A stretch of DNA of 64,000 nucleotides from Flavobacterium cauense R2A-7 (GTDB lineage Bacteria; Bacteroidota; Bacteroidia; Flavobacteriales; Flavobacteriaceae), in assembly GCF_000498475.1 (NCBI RefSeq), contig NZ_AVBI01000001.1:1-64000 (forward strand). The letters are read 5' to 3'. Shown piece by piece: positions 25,610-34,668 of this stretch. Under the pieces are notes generated by a model, which was given only the letters and a program-made list of their open reading frames with translations, was not told where the DNA came from and searched no databases. A program made the translations under genes and the position numbers. Each line of letters starts with the position of its first letter. Positions within the stretch are counted from its first letter, which is position 1.

Positions 25610-28464
25610 TTGAAACCATTTTTCAGCATATCCTTTTTACTGCTGGTCCAAATTCTTTTTGGACAAAATCCTTATTTCAATAAAATTGACAAGTCTCAGG
25701 GTTTGCTAACCAACAGTGTTTACGATATCTTTCAGGATAAAAACGACTTTATGTGGTTTGCTACCGAAAAGGGTTTGTGCCGATTCAACGGCTATTCGTT
25801 TCGTTATTTCAGTTTGGAAGGCATGACTTTAAAAGCCGGTTCCTGCATCCAACAAGATACTTTTGGAAGGATTTGGTATGAAAATTTTGATGGCTATCTG
25901 TACTATGTTGAAAACAATCAACTGAAAAAACTCAACCAAAACAAATCGGTCGGATATTTTAAATTCGGATTTATAAAAGACCAATTGTACATCATCAACA
26001 ACAATACTGTTGATGTGTATGATGTAAAAAATCTTCACTTAAAAAAAGAATAGCGTTAAACACCAATGAAATCAAATACATTTTTTTTAACGATGACACC
26101 ATTTATGTTTTTACCAAAAAACTAATGGTTATCCAAAATGACACCATTCAAAAACAACTCGATTTTCCGGAAGATTTCTCAACGACTTTCAGTTCAATTT
26201 TGGTTGAAAAAACGAAAAACGGACTGATGATTGGTTCCAAATTCTCCAACTATTGTTACTTTTTTGAAAACGACACCTTTATCAAAAGAAATTTAGACGT
26301 TAACAATACGATCATCCAAAATTTAAGTTGGTGCAACAACAAAAACTGGCTGTGTACGACTTCCGGAATTATAGAAATCGACCGCGAATCCGGCAGTAAA
26401 AAAGAACTCTTCACCGGCACGAACATTTCCTATATCTACAAAACCAAAAACAACAACTTTTGGATTTCCACCTTAACAGAAGGCTTATTTTACATTGAAG
26501 ATTTCAACACCAAACTAATTAGCTCAAACGAGAGTTTAACTTCTTTAATCTTTAAAAATGAGCAACTTTTAGCCGGAACAAAAGACGACAAGATCATTGC
26601 TTTGGACGACAATCGGTTTCACCTTATTTATAACGGAAAAGACAACCATCAGATGGGACAATTGTTTTATGACGAACCATCCGGGAAATTGTTTTTTACC
26701 TCATCGAAATTTAGAATCCTTGATGCAAACCGAAAACTATCCAAAGAATTGGCAATAGCAGTTAAAAACATCGCCTCGATTGATGCCAAATACATTGCTT
26801 TTGCCGCAAGCAGTAACTCTGGTCTTTTCAAAACCAACGAAAAAACGAACAGTGAGTGGGATGCGGTCTTTAGCTCATTTAAAGATTCAAGCACTTCAGA
26901 TTACAACAATATCATCCTCAATGCCAAAGGAAAGGCCACTGCATACGACAACATCCGTAAAATCATTTATTATGCCACAAATAATGGTTTGTTTTATATC
27001 GGGCAAAAGGGTTTACTAACCGAATTAAAATACAAAAACGCATCGCTTAACGTTACAAAACTTTCTTTTGCCAACGGAATAATTTACGCTTGTAACGGTG
27101 ATTTAAGGCTTTTTCGAATTGAGAACAATACTATTTCAGAAATTGATTTTCCAACGAACATCCAAAAAGGAAATGTTGAAAAAGTCATTCTTAAGAACGA
27201 ATTGCTTTTTATCGTTACCAACAAATATATTTTCGATTACTCATTAAATTCTAAAAAGCTAAAGCGAATCATCCACATCAACAGCAATATTGAAGTGAAT
27301 GACGTTATTCTTAAAGACGACAGCTATTACATCTCCTCCAATCGCGGTCTAATTATTAAAAAACAGGAAGTTTACAATCGGATCAAACCTACTTTTACAA
27401 TTGAAGCGGTGAAAGTGAACAATCAGACAGCCGATGCCTTAAAATTAAACGATTTAACCTACGACGAGAACAACATTCAGATTGCGTACCGCTTTTTATC
27501 GCCAACCCCTTTTGAAGAACACGAATTGTTGTACCGAATTAACGAATCGCAATGGCAAAAAGCAGACATTTTAAATCCGGAATTGGTACTCAATTCTTTA
27601 AATCACGGAAAATACACCGTCGAATTTGCATTGAATTCCGATTTTAAAAACACTACCAAAATACAATTCACCATCAACCGGCCGTTTTGGTTGCAATTCC
27701 CATTTATTTTTGGCGTGTCCTTACTGATTTTAGCATTTATCTATTGGCTGTATCGCAACAACATCAAAAAAATCGAAAAGCGAAACCAATTGGTTTTAGA
27801 TAAAATCAATCTGGAAAAAAATGTAAATCAGGCAAAACTGAAAGCCATTAAATCGCAAATGAATCCGCATTTCTTTTACAATGCACTGAACACCTTGCAA
27901 TCGTATATCTTGTCCAATGAAAAAAAACAAGCTGTCGATTATTTATCGAAATTCTCCAATCTCACTCGTACAATTTTAGAAATGACCGAGAAAGAAACCG
28001 TATCCGTTAAGGAAGAAATTAAAACCCTGAAACTGTATTTAGACATTGAAAAAGCACGCTTTGAAGACGATTTCAGCTATACGATAACCACGGATACCGC
28101 AATTGATACGGACAATATTAAAATTCCTTCCATGTTATTACAGCCCTATGTTGAAAACGCCATTAAACACGGATTGCTGCACAAACAAGGCAAAAAAGAA
28201 TTAAAAATCGCTTTCAACCTGAATAACGACGTATTAAAAATAACCCTGGACGATAACGGAATCGGGCGACAAAAAAGTACGGAGTTGAACGCAATCAAAA
28301 ACAAAAATCACAATTCATTTGCCACAGCTGCCATGCAAAACCGAATTGAATTATTGAACCAATACACACATAAAAATATTTCTATTTTTTTTATTGATAA
28401 GACCAATCCGCTAAAGCAATCGTTAGGAACAACTGTTGTTTTTGAAATACCCCTATTCTATTAA
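25610..28464 (+). CDS. propeller-type LytS-family histidine kinase, frameshifted at an A7 tract as read
   Basis: Two frames make one sensor kinase of about 951 residues. The first (25610-26053, TTG start) has a signal peptide and the first propeller repeats (DKNDFMWFATEKGLCRFNGY); it stops at 26051. Slipping back one base in the A7 run at 26041-26047 continues as ...KKRIALNTNEIKYIFFNDD and joins the second frame, which runs to 28464. That part carries more propeller repeats, a Y_Y_Y-like domain, a membrane segment (about residues 693-715), the His-kinase motif MNPHFFYNALNTLQSYIL (about 750-767) and an ATPase domain with DDNGIG. The partner LytTR regulator follows one base later. An ATG at 26125 could give a product without the signal peptide. 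Whether the shift is real, programmed or a read error is open. Confidence 0.78.
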
Positions 28465-28465
28465 A

Positions 28466-29212
28466 ATGAAAGCAATTATAATTGATGATGAAAAAAGAGC
28501 GCGCGTAACCCTGCAATTACTTTTACAGGAATATTGCCCGAATGTAACAGTGGTAGCCGAATGCGAAAACTTGCCGGAAGGTGTAAAAGCCATCCGCAAG
28601 CACCAACCTGACTTGGTTTTGCTCGACATCGAAATGCCGGGACACAGCGGCCTGGAATTATTAGATTTTTTTGATGAAAACGACGTGAATTTTTCCATCA
28701 TTTTTACAACCGCTTATAACGAGTACGCCATACAGGCATTTAAATTTTCGGCTATTGACTATTTATTAAAACCTATCGTCCCTGAAGAATTGGCCGATGC
28801 TGTAAAACGACTGGAAAGGCAAAAACAAAAACTGGAAAACTTTAGTGCACTGAAAGAAAACATGCAGCAGGAAAATCTAACCAAAATCGCGGTTCCCTCC
28901 GGAAACAGTCTTATTTTCCTGGATGTTTCCAAAATTGAATATATAAAAGGAGAAGGCGCTTATTCCGAAGTATTTTGCAGTCACAACATCAGTCACATGG
29001 TCAGCCGGAATTTAAAAAACTTTGAAGACATACTTTGCACCAACCCGCGTTTTCTAAGAGTGCACAAATCGTATATTGTGAATTTAAATTTTGTTGCAGC
29101 CTATAACAAATCAGATGGCGGCAGTTTGGAATTGGAAAACAAAAAAAGCATTCCGGTTTCCGCGGATAAAACCCTTCAGATTTTAGAAAAAACACAACTG
29201 ATTAAACGATAA
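28466..29212 (+). CDS. LytTR family response regulator
   Basis: A 248-residue regulator: receiver domain with Asp7-Asp8, phospho-acceptor Asp54 (LVLLDIEMPG) and Lys in LLKPI, then a LytTR DNA-binding domain from about residue 145 (SGNSLIFLDVSKIEYIKGEGAYSEVF; RFLRVHKSYIVNL). The frame opens at 28436, but the ATG at 28466, one base after the kinase stop, gives the standard MKAIIIDDEK start. It is presumably phosphorylated by the adjacent kinase; candidate binding repeats lie at 25475-25564. Its end overlaps the convergent aroA by 11 bases. Confidence 0.9.
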   Translation: MKAIIIDDEKRARVTLQLLLQEYCPNVTVVAECENLPEGVKAIRKHQPDLVLLDIEMPGHSGLELLDFFDENDVNFSIIFTTAYNEYAIQAFKFSAIDYLLKPIVPEELADAVKRLERQKQKLENFSALKENMQQENLTKIAVPSGNSLIFLDVSKIEYIKGEGAYSEVFCSHNISHMVSRNLKNFEDILCTNPRFLRVHKSYIVNLNFVAAYNKSDGGSLELENKKSIPVSADKTLQILEKTQLIKR

Positions 29213-30434
29213 AGTCATTCATCCGTATTCCAATCGTTTTCAAATCCTTCCAGAAATCAGGATACGATTTGGAAACCACTTCGGCATCTTCTATAATTAG
29301 ATTCGTTTTCAGAGCCAACGGCGCAAAAGCCATTGCCATACGGTGGTCCTGATAGGTTTTGATAGTGATATTTTCTTTTATATCGGATGAAGGTTCCAAA
29401 GTTAAACTGTCATCAGTTGTCGAAATGTTTGCTCCTAATTTGGTCAACTCGTTTTTCAAAGCTTCCAAGCGATCAGTTTCTTTAATCTTCAGCGTATGTA
29501 ATCCAGTTAAATGGCAGCCGATTCCTAGTCCGAAACAGGTTACTGCAATGGTTTGGGCGATATCCGGAGCATTGTTGAGATGATACTGAACACCCGACAA
29601 TTGACAATTATGTGTTTTGCGCAAAATGATGGTGTTGTTTTCAAACCTTGTTTCCACACCAAAATCCTGATAAATTGCAGCCAAAACACTATCGCCTTGC
29701 AGACTGTTTTCTTTGTAGCTGGACAATTGAATGGTTGTTCCGATTTCCGATAAAGCCACAATCGAATAAAAATAGGAAGCGGAAGACCAATCTGATTCGA
29801 CGGTTATTTTAGATGTTTCAGCCAGTTCAGAATGCCCAACACTTATCTTGTTGTCTGAAAAAGACGTTTTTACCCCGATTTCATTCAGCAAAGCCAACGT
29901 CATTTTGATGTAGGATACGGAAGTTATTTTACCTTCTAAAGTCAGCTCCAAACCATTTTCCAATTTCGGCGCAATTAAAAGCAATGCGGAAATGTACTGA
30001 CTGCTCACATCGGCCGGCAAGGTTACCTTATTCTGAATCAGTTTTTTCCCTTTAATTCGCAAAGGTGGAAAACCTTCCTTATTTTCATAGTGAATATCGG
30101 CTCCAAGTTGGCGCAAAGCCTCCACTAAAATCTGAATCGGACGCTCCTGCATTCGGGAAGAACCCGTCAGCACTACTTCATTTCCTACCTGAACAGCGAA
30201 ATAAGCGGTCAGAAAACGCATGGCGGTTCCGGCGTGATGAATATCGATAGTTTCGGTCGGATGCTTCAAAGCCTTCAACATTACTTCGGAATCATCAGAA
30301 TTGGAAACATTCTCCAAAACCAGATTCGGATACAAAGCCTGCAACAACAACAAGCGATTCGTCTCCGATTTGGAACCGGAAATACAGATTGCAGGTTGCA
30401 GGTTGCAGGTTGACGAATGAAGAAGGAGTTTCAA
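29202..30434 (-). CDS. aroA: 3-phosphoshikimate 1-carboxyvinyltransferase (EPSP synthase)
   Basis: A 410-residue enzyme of the shikimate pathway that joins phosphoenolpyruvate to shikimate 3-phosphate. Conserved features: SGSKSETNRLLLLQAL with the substrate-binding Lys near residue 22, HAGTAMRFLTAYF, LTGSSRMQERP, and the late KETDRLEAL and DHRMAMAFAPLAL. The start appears to be TTG at 30434, two bases after the MazG-like stop, so translation may be coupled. A 7-base tandem repeat lies in the first codons. It is the last gene of the pheA-DAHP synthase-rsgA-dtd-aroA run. Confidence 0.92.
   Translation of the reverse strand: MKLLLHSSTCNLQPAICISGSKSETNRLLLLQALYPNLVLENVSNSDDSEVMLKALKHPTETIDIHHAGTAMRFLTAYFAVQVGNEVVLTGSSRMQERPIQILVEALRQLGADIHYENKEGFPPLRIKGKKLIQNKVTLPADVSSQYISALLLIAPKLENGLELTLEGKITSVSYIKMTLALLNEIGVKTSFSDNKISVGHSELAETSKITVESDWSSASYFYSIVALSEIGTTIQLSSYKENSLQGDSVLAAIYQDFGVETRFENNTIILRKTHNCQLSGVQYHLNNAPDIAQTIAVTCFGLGIGCHLTGLHTLKIKETDRLEALKNELTKLGANISTTDDSLTLEPSSDIKENITIKTYQDHRMAMAFAPLALKTNLIIEDAEVVSKSYPDFWKDLKTIGIRMNDFIV
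30389..30411. repeat. 7-bp tandem repeat inside the 5' end of aroA
   Basis: TTGCAGG is present three times in a row plus two bases. It sits between the start codon of aroA and the catalytic SGSKSETNR stretch. Because 7 is not a multiple of 3, loss or gain of a unit would shift the reading frame. Confidence 0.8.
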
Positions 30435-30436
30435 AA

Positions 30437-30763
30437 CTATTTCAGTTTTTCGTTATTGTGATGACGGTCGTGATCGCGCTTGGTTTTCAGGTCCAGTTTC
30501 TTGTCGAAAGCGGCTTGCAAGTCCACACCGGTTTGGTTGGCCAGACACAGTACCACAAAAACCACGTCGGCCAGTTCTTCGCCAAGATCTTTGTTCTTAT
30601 CGCTTTCCTTTTCGGATTGTTCGCCGTAACGACGGGCAATGATTCGGGCCACTTCGCCTACTTCTTCCGTAAGTTGTGCCATATTGGTTAATTCGTTAAA
30701 ATAACGAACACCGTGGTTCTTAATCCAGTTGTCTACTTCCAGTTGGGCATTTTGTATGTTCAT
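30437..30763 (-). CDS. MazG-like nucleotide pyrophosphohydrolase
   Basis: A 108-residue all-alpha NTP pyrophosphohydrolase of the MazG/dUTPase-like type. The metal-binding pattern EEVGEVARIIAR ... LGEELADVVFVVLCLAN is clear (ExxxE and ExxD helices). It is a single-domain protein, unlike the two-domain E. coli MazG, and probably cleaves non-canonical nucleotides. Its start overlaps the stop of the upstream small membrane protein by four bases (ATGA), and aroA follows two bases after its stop. Confidence 0.85.
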   Translation of the reverse strand: MNIQNAQLEVDNWIKNHGVRYFNELTNMAQLTEEVGEVARIIARRYGEQSEKESDKNKDLGEELADVVFVVLCLANQTGVDLQAAFDKKLDLKTKRDHDRHHNNEKLK

Positions 30764-30957
30764 TGTTTATCCTTTTTATCTTTATTAAAACCAGGAAATA
30801 GTAAAGTTTGAAAAATAGCCATAAAAAACCCAAAAAAAGAAGCACTGAAAACGATTCCTTTTAAAGAGACATCGGACTCTATTAAATACTTTAACACGCC
30901 ATATAATAAGCCGTTAATCAGAAACGCTTTAAAAAATGAAATGGCCTTATCCCTCAT
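30760..30957 (-). CDS. small membrane protein
   Basis: A 65-residue protein with two predicted membrane segments (about residues 9-26 and 33-55) and a Lys/Asp-rich C-terminus (FNKDKKDKQ). It sits between dtd (two bases upstream) and the MazG-like gene (4-base overlap), so it is cotranscribed with them. No family recognised. The tight packing suggests a real gene. Confidence 0.6.
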   Translation of the reverse strand: MRDKAISFFKAFLINGLLYGVLKYLIESDVSLKGIVFSASFFGFFMAIFQTLLFPGFNKDKKDKQ

Positions 30958-30959
30958 TA

Positions 30960-31412
30960 CTACTCCTTGTTTTTTGTATCAATAATTATCGTTACCGGTC
31001 CGTCGTTTATCAAGGCTACTTTCATGTCGGCGCCAAATTCTCCGGTTTGTACTTTTTTGCCCAAATCGGCTTCCATTTGTTTGACAAAACTTTCATATAA
31101 CGGAATGGCGATATCCGGTTTTGAGGCTTTAATATACGAAGGACGATTCCCTTTTTTGGTGGAAGCGTGCAACGTGAACTGACTTACCACAATTATCTCA
31201 CCATCAATGTCTTTTACAGAAAGATTCATCACCCCGTTTTCATCGCCGAAAATGCGAAGGTTGGCAATTTTGGAAGTCAGCCATTGGATATCTTCTGTAG
31301 TGGAAGCATCTTCAATTCCGATTAAAACCAACAATCCTTTTCGAATATCGGCTACTTTTCTCCCTTCGATAGTTACCGATGCTTCGGAAACTCTTTGTAT
31401 TACGGCTTTCAA
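30960..31412 (-). CDS. dtd: D-aminoacyl-tRNA deacylase
   Basis: A 150-residue Dtd that removes D-amino acids (and glycine from tRNA-Ala) from charged tRNA. Both signature motifs are present: SQFTLHAST (about residues 77-85) and NDGPVTIIID near the C-terminus, the Gly-Pro motif. The start codon is TTG; the resulting MKAVIQRVSEASV is the universal start of the family, so the unusual codon is likely genuine. Confidence 0.95.
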   Translation of the reverse strand: MKAVIQRVSEASVTIEGRKVADIRKGLLVLIGIEDASTTEDIQWLTSKIANLRIFGDENGVMNLSVKDIDGEIIVVSQFTLHASTKKGNRPSYIKASKPDIAIPLYESFVKQMEADLGKKVQTGEFGADMKVALINDGPVTIIIDTKNKE

Positions 31413-31435
31413 ATCAAGTGTGAATTAGGATTGCA

Positions 31436-32416
31436 TTATGATTGTCTGGTTCGGTCACTCGCCTCACGATCATCACCGTAAATATCCGAACGATAATGTT
31501 CGTCGTCGCCTTCCAGGATCTGAAGATAGCTTTTATAGCGCGACCAGGCAATTTGATCTTTTTCCAAAGCCTCTTTCACGGCACAATGCGGTTCGTCTTT
31601 ATGCAAACAATTGTTAAATTTACATTGGTCTTTCAACGCAAAAAACTCCGGAAAATAATCTCCGATTTCCTGTTTTTCCATATCGACGATTCCGAAGCCT
31701 CGAATGCCGGGCGTATCGATAATTTGTGCGCCAAACGACAAATCGAACATTTCGGCAAATGTCGTTGTGTGCTGTCCTTGCTGGTGTTGCTCGGAAATTT
31801 TTTTGGTCTTTAGATTTAAAGTCGGCTCCAAGGCATTTACCAAGGTAGATTTTCCCACACCGGAATGACCGGAAAACATCGAAACCTTTCCTTTCATCAT
31901 CGCTTTCAGTTCTTCAATTCCTTTTCCTTCCGTGGAAGAAACGCGCAGGCATTTGTAACCGATGTTGGAATAGATGTATTGCAAGTATAATTGTTCGTCT
32001 AAAGTCGCCTCGTCAAACGTATCGATCTTGTTGAAAACCAAAACCGCTTCGATTCCATACGCTTCGGCAGTAACCAAAAAACGGTCAATAAAACTGGTAG
32101 TAGTTGGCGGATTGTTAATCGTAACCAATAAAAACACGATATCAATATTCGAAGCAATAATATGCATCTGGTGCGACAGATTGACCGATTTACGAACGAT
32201 ATAATTTTTCCGTTCATGAATATTCGTGATCGTTCCCGTAGTCACATCGGTGGTTTCTTCCAATTCGTAATCCACAATATCGCCCACAGCAATAGGGTTG
32301 GTGCTTTTGATGCCTTTCATTCGGAATTTGCCCTTAATACGGCATTCCAAAAACGATTTATCTTCGGTTTTTACGGTGTACCAACTTCCTGTGGATTTAT
32401 ATACGGTTCCTGTCAT
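31436..32416 (-). CDS. rsgA: ribosome small subunit-dependent GTPase A
   Basis: A 326-residue circularly permuted GTPase that helps mature the 30S subunit. In order: an N-terminal OB-fold, NKID (G4), GHSGVGKSTL (G1), DTPGIRGFG (G3) and a C-terminal zinc knuckle CKFNNCLHKDEPHCAV (Cys, Cys, His, Cys). The permuted motif order is diagnostic. It lies between the DAHP synthase gene and dtd. Confidence 0.95.
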   Translation of the reverse strand: MTGTVYKSTGSWYTVKTEDKSFLECRIKGKFRMKGIKSTNPIAVGDIVDYELEETTDVTTGTITNIHERKNYIVRKSVNLSHQMHIIASNIDIVFLLVTINNPPTTTSFIDRFLVTAEAYGIEAVLVFNKIDTFDEATLDEQLYLQYIYSNIGYKCLRVSSTEGKGIEELKAMMKGKVSMFSGHSGVGKSTLVNALEPTLNLKTKKISEQHQQGQHTTTFAEMFDLSFGAQIIDTPGIRGFGIVDMEKQEIGDYFPEFFALKDQCKFNNCLHKDEPHCAVKEALEKDQIAWSRYKSYLQILEGDDEHYRSDIYGDDREASDRTRQS

Positions 32417-32494
32417 ATTTAATTACGAATTATGAATTCCAAATTACGCCTTGCAAAATTACAATTATTATGGTTGATAATTTGAAATTCGGCC

Positions 32495-33574
32495 TTATCG
32501 CATTACTTTCTCCTGATGCGAGATACTTTCCTGATGAATGGCTTTAAACAATTTCAGTATAAATTCTTCGCTCAACCCTTTCTCTTCGCCTTCCAACACC
32601 ATTTTTCCTAAAATCTCATGCCAACGGCTGCTTTGCAAAATGGAAACGTTCTTCTCTTTTTTCAGTGCTCCGATTTTCTCGGCAATTTTCATACGTTTTC
32701 CTAAAATTTCCAACAATTTGACATCAATATCGTCGATTTGCGTACGCAGTTTTGTCATTCGTATGTTGAAATCATCGGCTTCATCGGTTGCTTTTCGCAC
32801 GCGCAGGTCGACGAAAATACGTTTTAAAGCATCGGGCGTAACCTGTTGTGCAGCATCGCTCCAAGCATGATCCGGATCGATGTGGGTTTCGATAATCAAT
32901 CCGTCATAATTCAAATCTAAAGCTTGCTGGGAAACTTCCAGAATCATATCGCGTTTTCCGGTAATATGGGACGGATCGCAGATTAACGGTAAATCCGGGA
33001 AACGATTCTGCAAATCGATTGCAATCTGCCATTCCGGATTGTTTCGGTATTTCGATTTTTCATAGGTTGAAAATCCGCGATGGATTACGCCTAATTTCTT
33101 AATTCCGGCATTGTGCAAACGTTCCAATCCACCCAGCCACAACGATAAATCGGGGTTTACGGGGTTTTTCAGCAAGACAATTTTATCGGTGTTTTGCAAG
33201 GCATCGGCGATTTCCTGAACCGCAAACGGATTTACAGTTGTTCGGGCACCAATCCACAACACATCGATATCGTGTTCTAATGCTAATTTCACGTGTGCCG
33301 CATTAGCCACTTCCACCGCCATTAGCAATCCTGTTTCGGCTTTGGCTTTCTGTAACCATTTCAGACCGATTTCGCCTACACCTTCAAATCCGCCCGGACG
33401 CGTTCTCGGCTTCCAGATGCCGGCACGAAAAATACTCACATCGGAACCTTTCAGTTCGTGTGCGATTTTCAACACCTGTTCTTCGGTTTCGGCACTGCAG
33501 GGTCCTGCAATTACTAAGGGATGCGTCAATTTGAAATCATCCAACCAGGTTCTCAGTTCTTTTTTATTTTCCAT
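32495..33574 (-). CDS. bifunctional DAHP synthase / chorismate mutase
   Basis: A 359-residue fusion. Residues 1-265 are a class I-beta (KDPG-type) 3-deoxy-7-phosphoheptulonate synthase: VIAGPCSAET, IFRAGIWKPRTRPGGFEG, LKNPVNPDLS, HRGFS and CDPSHITGKRD. Residues about 270-359 are an AroQ-type chorismate mutase (TQIDDIDVKLLEILGKRMKIAEKIG). It performs the first step of the shikimate pathway and the branch to prephenate, so it can be feedback-controlled through the mutase domain. It lies 36 bases after pheA and is probably under the pheA attenuator. Confidence 0.92.
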   Translation of the reverse strand: MENKKELRTWLDDFKLTHPLVIAGPCSAETEEQVLKIAHELKGSDVSIFRAGIWKPRTRPGGFEGVGEIGLKWLQKAKAETGLLMAVEVANAAHVKLALEHDIDVLWIGARTTVNPFAVQEIADALQNTDKIVLLKNPVNPDLSLWLGGLERLHNAGIKKLGVIHRGFSTYEKSKYRNNPEWQIAIDLQNRFPDLPLICDPSHITGKRDMILEVSQQALDLNYDGLIIETHIDPDHAWSDAAQQVTPDALKRIFVDLRVRKATDEADDFNIRMTKLRTQIDDIDVKLLEILGKRMKIAEKIGALKKEKNVSILQSSRWHEILGKMVLEGEEKGLSEEFILKLFKAIHQESISHQEKVMR

Positions 33575-33610
33575 AGTATTTATGCTGCTGTAAAATTAAT
33601 TCATTCCTTT

Positions 33611-34432
33611 TTATCCTTGCTGATATTCTCCTAAAACTTTAAAATGCGTCGTCATAATTTCCATCAGTTTTTTAGCTTTTTCAAAGTGTTTGTATTTATC
33701 AAAAATGACATCTACGAAAAAAGAATACTTAAACGGGGTTTCAATCACCGGTATCGACTGTATTTTAGTGAGATTGAGTTTGCAGTTGTTCAACACATTC
33801 AGCACTGTTGCCAACGATCCCGGCGTATCGTCCAATTCAAAACGGAGGGAAGCTTTATTGACATTTTCTTTATCATAAGCCAAGTCTTTCGCTTTTAAAA
33901 TCACAAATCGGGTCTTGTTACTTTTAACGGTATGCACACCGTCCGCCAAAATAGCCAGATTGTAAATTTCTGCTGCCGCAGGTCCTGCCAATGCTCCAAT
34001 TCCCTTCAACTGCTGCTCCTGAATCCGTTTTGCTGTGATAGCGGTATCTGAACTTTCCACGAGCTTAATCTGAGGATATTGATTAAAAAAGTTCGCGCAT
34101 TGCAACAATGCAATCGGATGGGAATGCACCTCTTTGATGTCGGCAATCGTTTGTCCGGGCAAGCCCATCAGGTTCATATGAATATTGAGGAAAAACTCTC
34201 CTGTAATCTGCAAATTACTGTTGTCAATCAGGGTGTAATTCGGCAAAATCGAACCCGCAATTGAATTTTCCAATGCCATTACAGCCTTTTGAGAAGTATT
34301 GTCCAGCACACTCGTAATAACCTCCCGGAAAGAAACACATTCTTCCAACACCACATTTTCCCCAAAACAGGATTGCGCCACCTGATGGTGAAACGATCCT
34401 TTAATTCCCTGAATTGCTACTTTTTTCTTCAT
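33611..34432 (-). CDS. pheA: prephenate dehydratase
   Basis: A 273-residue enzyme that converts prephenate to phenylpyruvate. Catalytic-domain motifs include VALENSIAGS-like MALENSIAGSILPNY, SHPIALLQC and TRFVIL with the essential Thr-Arg-Phe, followed by an ACT domain (about 190-265) that binds phenylalanine. An upstream in-frame ATG at 34468 would start inside the terminator hairpin; the ATG at 34432 (MKKKVAIQG) is the right start. A leader peptide and attenuator precede it. Confidence 0.93.
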   Translation of the reverse strand: MKKKVAIQGIKGSFHHQVAQSCFGENVVLEECVSFREVITSVLDNTSQKAVMALENSIAGSILPNYTLIDNSNLQITGEFFLNIHMNLMGLPGQTIADIKEVHSHPIALLQCANFFNQYPQIKLVESSDTAITAKRIQEQQLKGIGALAGPAAAEIYNLAILADGVHTVKSNKTRFVILKAKDLAYDKENVNKASLRFELDDTPGSLATVLNVLNNCKLNLTKIQSIPVIETPFKYSFFVDVIFDKYKHFEKAKKLMEIMTTHFKVLGEYQQG

Positions 34433-34440
34433 TTTAGTCA

Positions 34441-34478
34441 AAAAAAAAAAAAATCCCGATGCTGCCATCGGGATTGTC
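34441..34478 (-). terminator. attenuator terminator before pheA
   Basis: On the minus strand a 10-bp stem AATCCCGATG / CATCGGGATT (34475-34466 with 34461-34452) with a four-base loop is followed by more than ten T, ending about 9 bases before the pheA ATG. GACAATCCC (34478-34470), which covers the 5' arm, is perfectly complementary to GGGATTGTC (34532-34524) inside the leader peptide gene. The two pairings exclude each other, giving a terminator/antiterminator switch. Confidence 0.85.
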
Positions 34479-34509
34479 TGTTTCTATTTTTTTCAAGCTT
34501 TTACTTTGA

Positions 34510-34593
34510 TCAAATAACAATACGACAATCCCTCTCTCCGTTCCAGAAGAAATAAAAAGAAGTATTGCTGTAAAAAGTGTTATTGGTAAGCAT
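34510..34593 (-). CDS. Phe/Tyr-rich leader peptide of the pheA attenuator
   Basis: A 27-codon frame with ATG at 34593 and TGA at 34510. Codons 7-8 are Phe-Tyr and codons 13-17 read SFYFFW-type (Phe, Tyr, Phe, Phe, Trp), so 7 of 27 residues are aromatic. The antiterminator strand GGGATTGTC begins at codon 21, just after the aromatic run. A ribosome stalled for lack of charged tRNA-Phe or tRNA-Tyr would leave it free; a ribosome reaching the stop would cover it and let the terminator form. The ORF and pairing are seen directly; regulation is inferred. Confidence 0.8.
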   Translation of the reverse strand: MLTNNTFYSNTSFYFFWNGERDCRIVI

Positions 34594-34619
34594 TGCTTTT
34601 TTATGCGTTATTTGAATGG

Positions 34620-34627
34620 CAAACTTA
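34620..34627 (-). promoter_or_regulatory. predicted -7 element of the pheA leader transcript
   Basis: TAAGTTTG on the minus strand, a full match to TAnnTTTG, about 27 bases before the leader-peptide ATG. No clear TTG -33 element was found. Confidence 0.5.
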
Positions 34628-34668
34628 GTGAAAAAATGTTTCGGATGTCACTTTTTTAAAATTTAAGT

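Noticed and set aside
34433..34468. Longer pheA start with a run of Phe
   Set aside because: The extra codons are translated from the terminator loop and its T tract; the normal pheA N-terminus begins at 34432.
34501..34575. Another frame over the pheA leader, also rich in Phe and Leu (QQYFFLFLLERRE-like)
   Set aside because: It has no start codon nearby in frame. The overlapping frame with ATG at 34593 has a clean start, stop and position relative to the antiterminator.
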